From Apoda limacodes (Eukaryota; Arthropoda; Insecta; Lepidoptera; Limacodidae): a stretch of DNA of 64,000 nt. Of the stretch, positions 34,297-45,795 are shown piece by piece. The stretch spans positions 16,648,501 to 16,712,500 of the forward strand of contig OX291557.1 of NCBI GenBank assembly GCA_946406115.1, in the 5' to 3' direction. The notes beneath the pieces are model-generated. The model ran no database searches, was not told where the DNA came from, and saw nothing but the letters and a program-made list of their open reading frames with translations. The position numbers were made by a program, and so were the translations under genes. The first letter of the stretch is position 1; each line of letters begins with the position of its first letter.

Positions 34297-34727
34297 AAAA
34301 GTGCGAGTCGGACTTGCGCACGAAGGGTTCCGCACCATAATCAATAAAAACGGCGAAAAAATCACGTTTATTGTATGTGAGCAGCCCCTTAATTTTTTTT
34401 TTATTATAAATTAATTATTTATTTTGAAAATGAATATATAACAAAATATTTTATGAATATTTCAAACGTCTACCGGTTGCCGTTATTAATATTGAGCAAA
34501 AATGAGCAAAAAAATCACATTTGTTGTATGGGAGCTCCATTAAATATTTATTTTATTCTATTTTTTAGTATTTCTTGTTATAGCGGCAACAGAAATACAT
34601 CTTCTGTGAAAATTTCAACTGTCTTACTATCACGGTTCATGAGATACAGCCTGGTGACAGACTGACGGACAGCGGAGTCTTTGTAAAAGGGTCCCGTTTT
34701 TTACCCTTTGGGTACGGAGGTAAGTAG
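34297..34727 (-). mobile_element. GGGTTCCGTA family P, long form, minus-strand copy
   Basis: The plus strand begins AAAAAAGTGCGAGTCGGACT and GAAGGGTTCCGCACC and ends in ACCCTTTGGGTACGG. The interior includes the inverted extra segment (GTCTACCGGTTGCCGTTATT) that marks the long form at 9,608. A TCACGTTTATTGTATG-like word occurs twice (34,363 and 34,512), indicating an internal partial duplication. Confidence 0.7.
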
Positions 34728-35889
34728 TTACGCGTATAAATATTTAGTAAGTTACACTTAAATTACACTAAACATTATAAGTCTTAAGTGATAAGGGTGT
34801 CAACACGGTCATCAAGTATTGGAGTAACACGTAACATAGTATGGATTATATGGATGTGTCATATAGGTATTTAATTCAAGTTGCAATAAAACATAATGTT
34901 CAATATGATATTTAACCATAAAATTAAGGCAAACTGACAGATAGGCGTAAATACGCCTTTTTTGTGCAAATTTTGTGGTAAAATTATAGCGCACCAGAAG
35001 AATTAAAAAATTTATATGTTATAAAACTTGCTTTTACATAGTGCATAACCGTACTGAGTGATTACCATTTATTGTAATTAATGCTAAAAAACTCGGGAAG
35101 TGACCAAATTTTCAAAGCGTGTTTTGCATTTTGTTGTTATGAATAAAATAATTAGAATTGGTTATCTAGTGCATTTACTATAATTTATCAATATAATAAT
35201 ATGTGACTACGAAACGGAAAATACTTTAAATTCGTTACAAAAGAATAAAATTTTAAAGGCGTCATTATAATATAAGTAAAACAAAGACGACATATGACAT
35301 TGTGAAATGATTTTAAATACTTTTACATAGACATCGTTAATATTACAGAAATTAATCTTTTTGGCCTATATCGCCCTCTTAAACTATTTTTTTTTTAATG
35401 TAAATCTTTCTCTTAAATTTTTAGTTCTCTTTTATATTTGTCGAAAAACGCCGCAAGTAATAACGGCTGTTCTGTGCCAACTAGGTAGTTTCTTATAGAT
35501 AAATAAAGTCCTCAAAAACCAAAAATTTAGTTAAAAAAGTTGAAATAAACTCAATGTATCGGACAATTAAATATACGATTTAGCTGGTAATTCACAAATA
35601 ATACTTTCTAACCCAGCTTAACATAACAATATCCAAATAAAATATTTAAACGCCTATAGATAAGCCTTTACATATCATGCCCAATCTAAATATTCCGGAC
35701 ATAAAAGATGTTATGCATATTATATTAAGAATAAGACCACCAATAAGGAACGCGTGCATTGACGCTTTCTCGACGCCTACGCAGCCACAGAAGCGACGAA
35801 ATATAATGTTGATTTCAGGTTATAGGGTTCTTGGACTTAAAGCAATGAGAATACAGATAATGTAAGGCCATATTTATACTAAACCGTAT
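34728..35889. other. AT-rich tract, no gene seen
   Basis: A 62-residue frame at 35,677-35,865 has no recognisable motif. Confidence 0.4.
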
Positions 35890-36140
35890 CTATACTTTGA
35901 TATAATAAAGCTGACGAGTTTTTTTTTTTTTTTTGTTCGAATGCACAAATCTCTGGAACTGCCAGTCGGATTTGAACATTTTGCATTTGATAGGCCAATT
36001 CTTGAAGAAGGTTATAAGCTATTTAGCATCACGCAATGACCTTTAGGTGTCGAGTAACAAGAAAAAAAGTAAGAAAGAACCGTAAGCGAAAACGAAGTAA
36101 TAGCGCCGGTTAGCGATGAGAAGGGGCATATAGGAGTTAG
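35890..36140 (+). repeat. Dispersed repeat ('CTGACGAGTTTG...CACGCAATGACC' type)
   Basis: Reads AAGCTGACGAGTTT, a poly-T run, TTCGAATGCACAAATCTCTG, GGAACTGCCAGTCGGATTTG, GAAGAAGGTTATAAGC and CATCACGCAATGACC. I recall this order of words from lepidopteran interspersed repeats. Single copy here. Confidence 0.5.
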
Positions 36141-36233
36141 TTAAATAAACTCAGAAAAAAAAGTTTAAATAATTTATAAAGATAAAAGAACTTTTAAAAA
36201 TATGCCTTACCACGTTTTTTAAATATTATTGTA

Positions 36234-36525
36234 AACTAGCTTTTGCCCGCAGTTCCACCTACCCTAAATTCACGGCAACTAAGGCAACTCCTCAGTTATA
36301 GAAATAAAACCGACTCACACTTGACGTTTTCAATAGCCTATGTATTTCCCCGGGACTCCAACTATCTCCATGCGAAATTTCAACTTAATCAGCACAACGT
36401 TTAAGCGTAAAGAGGTAACTGACAGACAGACAAAGTGAAGAGGTTTTTTATACTACTAAGGTTAGGTAACTGTCAGACAGACAGACAGAATTACTTTCGC
36501 ATTCATAATATTTAAATGGATTATA
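36234..36525 (+). repeat. Dispersed 'TGCCCGCGG' family copy
   Basis: Begins AACTAGCTTTTGCCCGCAGT, then ATAGCCTATGTATTTCCC, GACAGACAGACAAAG and GCATTCATAATATTTAAATG. The 3' part holds two diverged versions of the AACTG(A/T)CAGACAGAC word (36,418 and 36,467). Confidence 0.6.
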
Positions 36526-37079
36526 TGGATGTGACATTATTTTGAAAGTATATTGTATTAATATACAGCAATATTTAATTGTATTCATAATCTTTACACA
36601 TTAAGGACTGAGTTGTGTAGGTATGTAGGTAAGTGGTTACATTGGACAGCCATGTCACAATGTAAGTCACTGCCATTTTGAAGGTGGAATATGAGAGTCC
36701 CAATCGGCGAAACTTAAAATTCACATCACCAACTCTTCAGGATGGTATTTTAATATTATTGTTAAATATGACTGTCTATCAACTCACACAATTAACCCAA
36801 CCTACAGGTCAAAACAACTAATTTTTATTAAACAAAACAAACACAATATTAGAAAGAAAAAGGTTATTACACTCATTAACAAAGCTTAAGGGTTTTATTA
36901 GAACAAAAACCATCTAGGAAGACAATACACTCAGTTAAGTGAGCGTCCTCGAGTGGCGTGCAGACGTTACCGCATTTTCTTAATTTCTTACCCACTACAC
37001 TCTCACGCAGCGGGGTGATATTAAGAAAACATTCGCCACATTAAGTACACGGTATTTACGGTTATAGATATGTCTGCTA

Positions 37080-37112
37080 AGTTAGTAGGTACCTACATAC
37101 ATGTATGTATGT
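37080..37112. repeat. TACATACATGTATGTA palindrome
   Basis: A perfect 16-base palindrome within GGTACC...GTTACC; a (TACA)n/(TGTA)n mirror, probably microsatellite-derived. Confidence 0.6.
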
Positions 37113-37390
37113 TACCCGAATGTATTATGTTTGTTTTTGTTACTATTATCGTTTGAAAAAATAAATTTTGGTTAAGTAACTGCTGGTTTTGTGTTATGTT
37201 ATGAATATTTGTTTTTTCCCTAATTCTGGGTGTTTTCTGTCTATAGTAAACGTAAACAACTCCTATTGATTTATAAAGTCCTAGTACATCAATCGTATAA
37301 ATACAAAAGTCTTCGTAGAATCAAGAAATATATTATAAATATGCATACAAGAAATAATCTTTCTTCGTTAATTTTTTTTTCTTTTTTACT

Positions 37391-37655
37391 TGTGGCTCGA
37401 CAGCTCAATTTGTAGATCACTTACAGGGACTGTAAGGATTGTTGCAGGTTCACGTCCTGGCTCAAAGTTAATTTTTTGACCGGATCTTTGCTATGAAAAT
37501 ATTTATTTATATTAATATAATAAATGTATGTATTTATAAAAAGAAGTATGTAAGTATTTGAATCCGTTGTCTGGTACCCAGCATAAGCAAGCAGTGCTTT
37601 TAATTACAGTAGCTACTGAAGTGTGTGCTATGCTTAGTTTTAAATCAGAGGTGTC
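37391..37655 (+). mobile_element. tRNA-derived SINE with a third head type
   Basis: The head is TGTGGCTCGACAGCTCAATT with B box GGTTCACGTCC (37,447-37,457). The body ends CGTTGTCTGGTACCCAGCAT, then TACTGAAGTGTGTGCTATGC. The GTTGTCTGGTACCCA module is shared with 7,871 while head and tail differ. Confidence 0.6.
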
Positions 37656-39061
37656 TGTCTGCTATGCCTAGGAATATTTAATTATTATATTATACAAGGG
37701 AAAGAAATCTTCATAACACGTTATTTATTAAACATAAATATACATAAATAGTCTCAAATTCTGTTTTTTAAAGTGTTTTTTTGAAACTACTACTGTAGTT
37801 TACAGTGCTACACTAGTAGGGACTATAAATGTATGTTATTTTTTTAATTTTTATATTTTTTTATTAATTAAGTAAAAGAGCCTTTGTTATAAAAAAAAAC
37901 TAAAATTCCAATTAATTATAAATCTTAGAAAATTAACACTTAACATTTCTTTATTACCAGACCTATAAAGAAAAACAAACACTATTAACTGTGTTTTCAT
38001 GTAAGAAAACTTAAGCGACACCGTCTTAGCGTCCAGCCACGAAAGCAATAAAGAGCGCAGCCTTCCACGTTCATTAATTAACGTGAATTAACCCTGGTAT
38101 CACCATCCCGCTCACACTTGGTCAACTATTTGTAAATGAGTGCACTTCTCCCTCACACCAGCTTTGCGCAAAAATTAACTACTACATTTTCCGTGTTTCC
38201 AGTATCCACACATTGAGTAAAAGAATGCATATGCAGTATCCTGTCCGAACACCAAAAAGACTTAAGCAGCATCATTAACTATTGTAATATGATGCTAATT
38301 AGTACGACTATAAGACATAATTTACCGTGTGCTAATTTAGGTTCATATTTTGTTTAGTCTGTGATCTTTAATGATATGTGGATTGTTTTCCATCCTATCA
38401 TAAATCTTGCAATTCTTGTAATTACATTTTCGTCTCTGTTGTGTGTTTTTATTAAGAAGCCACCCATGTAGAGATGTAAGCAAAGAGACGGCGCTATATA
38501 ATTGCTGTCTAGTGTGACGGCGACAGCCAACGCGTGAAATAACAGAAAGTACCTATATTAAAAAAAAATAGTTTTTATTGTATTAGTAGTTATTTAAAAA
38601 CCACCTCGATGAATATTATGTTGTTATTACAATTCAACTATTTTTAAGAAATTACAAAATAATCTAATCTAACGAAAAACGAGATGGAAACAAGCGTTTT
38701 GTTTTTTAAATATATCGACAAACCAGAAGTTCGTTTTAAAAAAATAAAAAAATTTAAGTATTCCAAACTTTAACATCTCGAGAACCTAGCAAAGGCGACC
38801 TCTTAAGTACAGTCAGCGGCAGATAACTGGTAACACAATAGAAACTTACAAAAACGTCAGTAAACCGAGCTACTCGATTCCTTTTCTGAGGCGTTTCATC
38901 TGGTTTTTACTTGATTTGACACAGCTGTTAACATTATGTACAGATTACATTATGATTAAAAACGATAAACATACAAGTGATGTCTGTGTATTCAGTTTAT
39001 GTCATATATCTTCAAATTCAATTCTGTTTTCTTTTGAAATCTGCTTAAACTTGAAGCGTAG
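37656..39061. other. Unique tract, no gene seen
   Basis: A slightly GC-richer stretch at 38,010-38,170 includes ACGTTCATTAATTAACGTGA (an imperfect palindrome with homeodomain-like cores). No coding frame. Confidence 0.35.
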
Positions 39062-39181
39062 TACAATGCAACACACTTTTCTGACCTGGTTGTCAAAATC
39101 AAAACTACAGCCGCCATATTAAAATGGTGAGAACTTACACGACACTAGCGACCATACAGCAAGTCAGAAAAGTTTGTTGTA
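39062..39181 (+). mobile_element. Tc1/mariner-like MITE, copy 3
   Basis: Starts TACAATGCAACACACTTTTC and ends GTCAGAAAAGTTTGTTGTA. The interior contains ACTACAGCCGCCATATTAAA and CGACACTAGCGACCA, almost identical to copy 4. 120 bases with inverted ends; the right end lacks the GTGC step seen on the left. Confidence 0.75.
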
Positions 39182-39899
39182 TTATTAATTTTTTTTCTAT
39201 TGCCAAAATAAGATGAATAATATAAAAGACCACTTTCTTGTTTTTTTGCAGAAAAATAGTAGTAATTATTCAAAGTTAATTGGTAGCAACTAATACGTTT
39301 CAGCTTACAATTTTATATAAATATGACATGTTGTAAACAAGTTAACGGCCCGCCAAATGTTAAACGGTCACGATTACCTATAGACGCTTGTGACACTAGA
39401 AGCATAACTTGTGTATTAAAAATTAATTAAAAATCTAATCCCTTGCTTCTTGAAGAACCTTATAGGTACTTTGCTTCAAGTCGATCAAAAATGCTTCTGC
39501 CGCATCATAGCGACAAGAATATTCAGCCAACACTTCTGTATTATTTCACTGTAAAAATATTCCGATAAATAACATCTCTTACAAAATTTAGCACTAACGA
39601 ATCAATCCTACATATATCTTCATTAAAGTATTAAGGTCTCTTGGTAGCTCATTCATGCTCTCTCTGACAATCCTCCAATTCTCTCCAAAATTTACTTATC
39701 AAGCTGCAACGCTTCCGCGACGAGGGCGATAAATTTACTTTCATCCCTTTCACAGCGCAACTGGCAACTAATTTGCGTACATTAAAAAGGAAAATAAAAA
39801 ATTCCATGCGAATAAATTTCAAATATAATTCCTTGTTCCATTAATATCAAATAAAGAACTTTGTTTCGAATTTTAAAATTTAAAATTTGGAATAACGGA
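39182..39899. other. AT-rich tract, no gene seen
   Basis: No coding frame or repeat partner noticed. Confidence 0.4.
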
Positions 39900-40100
39900 C
39901 GTGGAATGTCAAGTGATATGGAGCTATTCTATCCCTGTCACTCAGGTTGGGCGGCGGCGCGCGCCTGGGCGGGCGGTATGCAAATGCTAGAGCCACGGTA
40001 GTGAGGGCCTGAGTTTGTGTGAGTGCTTTGTACTATTGGCCGCGCTAGAACGGCTAACTTCGCCACCAGTTACGGTTGTTTTTCGTTCCGTTTCTAATTA
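39900..40100. promoter_or_regulatory. GC/CpG-rich island with a perfect octamer motif
   Basis: GGGCGGCGGCGCGCGCCTGG is followed by GGGCGGTATGCAAATGCTAG. ATGCAAAT (39,978-39,985) is an exact POU/Oct octamer. CpG-dense DNA is rare in this AT-rich window. Could be a promoter or enhancer; no initiator, open frame or strand is fixed. Confidence 0.3.
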
Positions 40101-42054
40101 ACTTCCGTATATTCTTAACCCAACTTTTCTCATCTCGTTATCCTTAGTTTTTGTTCTCATTCTTACCCATTAAACAGACCTCGGTTACTATGTGAAATAC
40201 TATCGCGTGTGATTAGTAAAAACTTACAAATCGTTATGTTTATTCTAGTAAATCGTACAAGAATTTGGTTAGTAATTTTTAAGTTATTATCAGTATTTCC
40301 TTAAACTAAAGTTGACATTAATACTTAGCTTTCCGACAGTGTTACGTTAACAAATGATTTTTAAATGCAACGGCTTATTGTTAAAGAACTCCATAATAGT
40401 GGTCCGCGTTACTAACTCCGGTAAAATGTTACTTTTATTACTTAAAGAGTGAGACTTTACGGGCTTTAAAAATAAATTACTCGACTCGGACTCGGATAAT
40501 CGCAGTAACCGAGGCGTCGCGGGTGAATATTTCACTCCTGATTACTTTAAAGTAAGGTAAATAAACCAATTTGTATTCTTTATAACCAAATTATGTCGAG
40601 TGGATACATAAAGTTCTTGTACATTTTATGTAAACTTTCACATTAGTTAAATTAAGTTAAATTAAAAAATATAAATTGTTAATAATATTGGTTGAAAGAC
40701 TACTAAATTCTTAAGAAAAAATTAATAGAGTTTCATTTTTTACGATTTTAGTGATATTTTAAGTATAAAATGCTTTTAAATCTTTGAAAGCTAAAGCATA
40801 AACGCAAAAATGCAAATTTAATAATTTAAAATCATTAAAAAGGCAAAAAAAAATTAATCCTTTGGTTTATGGCAACACTAAACTCCTTTAATTGTTCCTT
40901 TGACAGACATTAAGGGCCTGTTATCAACCGGATTTCGGGTGTGGTCAGAACAAAATTAAACATGGACATTCGACCATATATTTTTATAGTTTTTCCAACG
41001 TGTTGTTTTTATTAGTTACTTTTATATTTGTCTGTCTGTCGGTCAGTAAATTAGAAAGTTTACGTGCGAATGGCTGGAGGAGATATCGTAAATTATGTTC
41101 GCAGGTTTGCAACTCCGAGATTAGTCGAGATAGGTACGTTCCTATCACCGAAAGGGTACTTTTAATTAGTCCCGCAATGATTTATTGGTGATCAAAGAAA
41201 CGTGAATAAATCTTAATGGCCCCGATAGGAGATAAACAAAAGTAAGAATGATTTAATCTTTATTTTGGAATTTATTGAGGCTGCATATTGACTGTCGCAA
41301 TAAAATAGATAATTTAATAAGACATGTTGATAGAGTTCTAATATATTTGCCTCATGGCCAAATTTTTAACAATGTGTCTTTTAACCTTTTGTTTATGTTA
41401 AAATGTGTAACAAACATTTTTTAAGCAATCGTTTTTGTTGAGAAAATTAATGTTCCACCTCAATCAATCTATTATTTTCTTTTTGTAATAGTAAAAATCC
41501 AAAAATATTTGAATACTTACGGTATTTAGATTATTCTATAAAATATTATAGTATTGTTTCAAGAAACCAAAACGAAAAACAAAAACTTTAAAACAAACTG
41601 GAAGGCGAAAGACAAAAATATTTTCAGTGCAATGTTACTTTTTCATAAACAAATGCCCTGTTGTTTAAAGAAAGTATTTCACATATTAACCGTAGCGGTC
41701 TCTTAATTTTATTTTTTAATGATTTATGAATTTAACTGACCATATGTGTACAAATAAATAGGTTATACTGTAGGTATATATAGTAAACTATTTTTTCTGT
41801 TTATTATTGCTTAATACCATGATTTCTACAGTCTAGACAGATTTTTAATTTAATTTTGTTTGATTATTAATGACAGTTGAATCCAATCCCAAATGAACAT
41901 AAGTGTCTTTGTGTCTATATGAAAGTGAAGGCGACTTTGTAATCTACGGATGGCCATGATACAATGTGCCAAAAGTGCTCTGTTTCTGGTAAGTCTAGAT
42001 AATTTATTATTAGCTTATGTTATATTTATAAATATATTTAGTTAATTAATAAAA
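40101..42054. other. AT-rich tract, no gene seen
   Basis: Contains TCTGTCTGTCGGTCAG at about 41,030, a common word of the dispersed repeats, but too little surrounds it to assign a family. Confidence 0.4.
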
Positions 42055-42140
42055 AAAGGTTGGACCTTAAGTCAGGACTTGAACCTACAACCTAAAGATT
42101 CCGTCTTAGTGCTCTGACAATTGAGCTACCAAAGTACAAT
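42055..42140 (-). mobile_element. tRNA-derived SINE head
   Basis: Minus strand reads TTTGGTAGCTCAATTGTCAG (A box) and GTAGGTTCAAGTCCTGAC (B box GGTTCAAGTCC). The spacing between the boxes is tRNA-like. The element body downstream is not recognised, and the acceptor stem does not pair, so this is not a tRNA gene. Confidence 0.55.
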
Positions 42141-43439
42141 ACTGGCTGGAGAATAAATACTCTGACTATGTACCCACATATATCTTTATATATGTATAAT
42201 TTAACCAAAGGTATAGCTGCATTTTTATATGCTTATATAGCATATATATTATTAAATTTCTTTCATTTTTGGAATAATCATATGTTGATGAGGTTTGTGT
42301 ACAAAAAGTGCATAGGTTGGTTAGAATGTGTGTGTTTGTTACAATATAATATTTGTTGACTGATTTTGATTATCTTATAGTAAAAACACTTAAAATATTG
42401 ACGTAAAGGTAAGTGGTTAAATACTCAAAGTGTAGATTTTAATCTGTCTAATGCTGCTAACATATTTTTTTGGTTACCATAACCAAATTACAAATTACAG
42501 AGTATTATTACTAGCAATGTATACATTTACCTATATTAATTTGAAGTTACGATTTAGGGCATATAAAACTAGCTGTGTTTTATTTTTCAAATAAAAGTAG
42601 GTACTATTATACAATATTTTGCTAATAAACGTTTTAGGAAAATTACAAGCTAAAGGATATTTCAAAGAAAAACAAAGTGCACTCTATGTTTACGGCCGGT
42701 ATACACAACATTTATACATTAAAAATAAAAAAATATATAAGAAAGGTTTTATGACATTTTTAAACTTGCAGTTATAACGTTTTTTATTAGAGAAGGAAGA
42801 AGAATTTAAGATGACATTTTCTTTGTTATACCTACTTCCTTTTAGTGTGGCATATAAAAACATATTTTCTCAAACATGCTACGATATGCGACTATATCTT
42901 TCACAAGCTTCTTTGAGATAAATCGTATTTTCAGTACAGTATCAGAGAGCGACCCGCAATGTTTTATATTTGACCGCTCGAGCGCTCGGCTATGCCTCGT
43001 CCTGCATTCTCACGATCGTCCGGTTATGCTGCGGTTGCAGGCCGCGGCAGTAATATTCTATATTTGGAAATAAAAATATGCAAAGCTTTTTGATATTATT
43101 GTTTTCTGTCTCTGGTTTAGAATATTACTGTTTGATGAAATAGGTCATTATGCGCTGCTATAAGCTTTTGCAAAAGTTGAAGACTGTGATTTCTTTAATT
43201 TACAATTTTCATATGACCCTATAATAGTGATCCGTGGGATTCACGGAAAACCTTAGCTTTGTTGTATTTTAAGTACTAGTTGCGTTTATTTTTCTTCAAT
43301 TTTCGTCACTGTACTTAGAAACTTATTGAAGTTAAAACTAATTTATAGATTCGCCAAAAAAAGCTGATTAGAAAGTTGTACGTTCTTATTAAATAAATAA
43401 ATAATTAGACACAACAATAGATAATCGTTCATAAATCGA
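42141..43439. other. AT-rich tract, no gene seen
   Basis: A frame at 42,876-43,073 overlaps a short GC-richer stretch (GACCGCTCGAGCGCTCGGC) but has no recognised motif. Confidence 0.35.
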
Positions 43440-43560
43440 CCAGACACAATAATCGGCGACGCGCCATCTTGCGAGCGGCGGTGGCCAAATGTTTCCGCTT
43501 TAATTTCTCCGGTAATATGGAATTTCCGGTCGCAACCAATCCGTCCCGTCAGTCGGCCGT
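43440..43560. promoter_or_regulatory. GC-rich island with a YY1/Pho-like site
   Basis: GGCGACGCGCCATCTTGCGA contains GCCATCTTG (43,463-43,471), a close match to the YY1/Pleiohomeotic site. GCGGCGGTGGCC and GGTCGCAACC follow. Not repetitive within the window. Confidence 0.28.
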
Positions 43561-43777
43561 AATTATATTATTTCGACAATAAATTATCGAATTTTGAATA
43601 CAAAAGGTGGTTAAAATTATGTGCTCCTTAATTTCGGTAAGACGTAATATGCCTGCGTGCACTTAGCTTACACTTTTACATTGTTTATATTTCATTGTCA
43701 AATTTCAATTTCTTCTTCTTCATTCATTTTAATTTTATCTTTTTCTATTCATTCTAAACTACAAATGGTTTCAATTC

Positions 43778-43925
43778 TTGATTGGTCAGTTGGTAATGGT
43801 GTCGGTTGCAGTGTCAAAGGTCCTGGGCTCGATTCCTGGTCAAGAAAACAAAAGTCACAATGTGTACATTGTAAAATATTGTATAAAGTCTGATTTACAC
43901 TGAATTAACGGAAGTTTTCCTCACG
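43778..43925 (+). mobile_element. tRNA-derived SINE, fourth head type
   Basis: Head TTGATTGGTCAGTTGGTAAT, B box GGGCTCGATTCC (43,825-43,836), then CTGGTCAAGAAAAC and a body ending GGAAGTTTTCCTCACG. The body is unlike that of 7,871. Confidence 0.5.
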
Positions 43926-44095
43926 TTATAATAGAAAATACCATACAGTAAAAAGTGAATGTTTTAAAAATATTTTGAGTTCAAAAAAGCATTCTTAATA
44001 TTTGTGTCCATTCCGAGTTCTGTACTATCAACTTGTTTTTTTACAAAAAATATAGTCCACAGAGTAATAAACTGTCACGCCCGTGCAACATTTTG

Positions 44096-44217
44096 TATAG
44101 TGCCCTTTTCTGACCCAGCGGACAAAAATGAAAACTACAGCCGCCATATTAAAATGTTGTAAACTTACAACGACACTAGCGACCAAACACCCAAGGTCAA
44201 AAGTTTGTTGTACTGTA
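44096..44217 (+). mobile_element. Tc1/mariner-like MITE, copy 4
   Basis: Starts TATAGTGCCCTTTTCTGACC and ends GGTCAAAAGTTTGTTGTACTGTA in pieces. The interior ACTACAGCCGCCATATTAAA and CGACACTAGCGACC matches copy 3. Confidence 0.75.
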
Positions 44218-44324
44218 GACAGTTTATACTTATATTTGTCTTTAATAGTCTGCCAATATCCTGATTTAAAAAAAAGTATGCTTATGTATTAAAATGTACA
44301 ACTAGTGGCTAAGAACTCATTTCC

Positions 44325-44579
44325 ATGACATCAATCGATAACAGCGTTAGTTTGATTCGATTAATTCCGTTGAAAATTAATGCGACGGGTAAGCTGTGGG
44401 CATCAATACCGACGCCGTTGCCATGGCAACCCGCCCTATACTTACGACGCACTAATTATGCCACACTGATTGCTTTTCGCTTTTTTCTGCCCCACGAGAA
44501 GCTGACGCACCCTTCAGTGTTTGCCTGTGGTGGCGACTATCGATTACTCTATCGTATTACCAAAGATGTTATAAACTAA
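44325..44579. promoter_or_regulatory. GC-richer block with a perfect RFX X-box
   Basis: Contains GTTGCCATGGCAAC (44,417-44,430), a perfect 14-base palindrome fitting the RFX/DAF-19 X-box consensus (GTNRCC, spacer, RGYAAC). The surrounding 250 bases are non-repetitive and GC-richer. An 84-residue plus-strand frame covers the block, with no recognisable domain. In animals X-boxes lie mainly upstream of ciliary genes; whether one is near is unknown here. Confidence 0.35.
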
Positions 44580-44757
44580 AACATCAATATCTTTACAATT
44601 CGAATTTTTCTAATTCCATGTTTAATTAGCTTCTTTAAAAGTTTGCGTGAATTGTTTGAATTTATAAAGCAATGATAAGGCCAATATTTAATCAAATTGT
44701 TAAAATAATAGGATCTTTTAGAACGTAATTCCGAAATTAACACCAGTACCTATATGG

Positions 44758-44863
44758 TATTGTCTAACAAAATTAAAACTAAAGTCTAAATGGTGTGAAC
44801 TTACAACGAAACTAGTGACCAAATACCTAAGGTCACAGGGTCAGAAATGTTTGTTGCACTGTA
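44758..44863 (+). mobile_element. Tc1/mariner-like MITE, copy 5 (left end decayed)
   Basis: Interior AATGGTGTGAACTTACAACG, AAACTAGTGACCAAATACC and right end GGGTCAGAAATGTTTGTTGC then ACTGTA. The left inverted repeat and the GCCGCCATATT segment are deleted or diverged. Confidence 0.65.
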
Positions 44864-45372
44864 GTGTTTTCTACAATAAGCCTTTTTTTTCATATTTGGT
44901 TCAAAGAAGTTCAAAGATCAATTAAGTACACTTTTGTAACCTTTGCAAAACTATTACGAAAAATATACAATTGTTGATCTCAAAACGGTCTTTAGAAAAA
45001 CAAACCTAATTGTACCTATATGAGTTAACGTAGGTCCCTAGTATCATAAAATTAGACCTGCCCAAAAATGCGTGTTCCTGGTTTACTGGGAATGCGAAAA
45101 TGGCGAGTAATTGTACAATAATTAAAAACAAAAATCAAACCTTATAAACTTTTTTTTAAACAATTTTTATTAATACAATAAAAAAGGCTTAATCACACTT
45201 ATTACTTTGCTAAGCAGCTCCGACAAAATTAAAAATAAAACAGATACTCTACAACGCGGTGACTCGATTCGATTGTTGATGACGTCATGTTGATCGATTT
45301 AAGGAAGCGGGTCGTAATAATGTTTTTATTCGTCACACTGATTAACTAGTTGATTAATTACACCATTTTTGT

Positions 45373-45640
45373 TAGGGTTCCTCTTTTTTTAGTAAATTCT
45401 ATTTACTATTAAATTTAAACCTATCATACCTATATATCTACCTATGTCTTTAATTTTATTTGTATGGATTTCGGATTAGTTTTTCATGGATTATTTTAAT
45501 TTTGTAAATAAATACTAAATGGGAAAACTACATAAATTCCATCACATTCCTATCCGTCTGTCATGGCCATTTTTTCTCAAGATCATTGGACTTGGAAAGA
45601 TAAAATTTGGAATAGCTTATATTTGAAATTGTTTCCCCAC
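45373..45640 (+). repeat. Possible further GGGTTCC-type repeat
   Basis: Begins TTAGGGTTCCTC and later has CTATCCGTCTGTCATGGCC and TTTTTTCTCAAGATCATTGG, the type of word order seen in family Q, but the alignment is weak and the end is not found. Confidence 0.3.
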
Positions 45641-45795
45641 AACACAAAACATAAACAACTTGAGATTTCGTCTATAAGGTATACAATAGTGAATTCTGTA
45701 TAGTACCGTAAAATACCGGTGTAAGTTAAAGGTGTACAGGTACCAATATACACAGTAAAAAAACGCACTCGATTAGTTTTCACATCACAATACAG

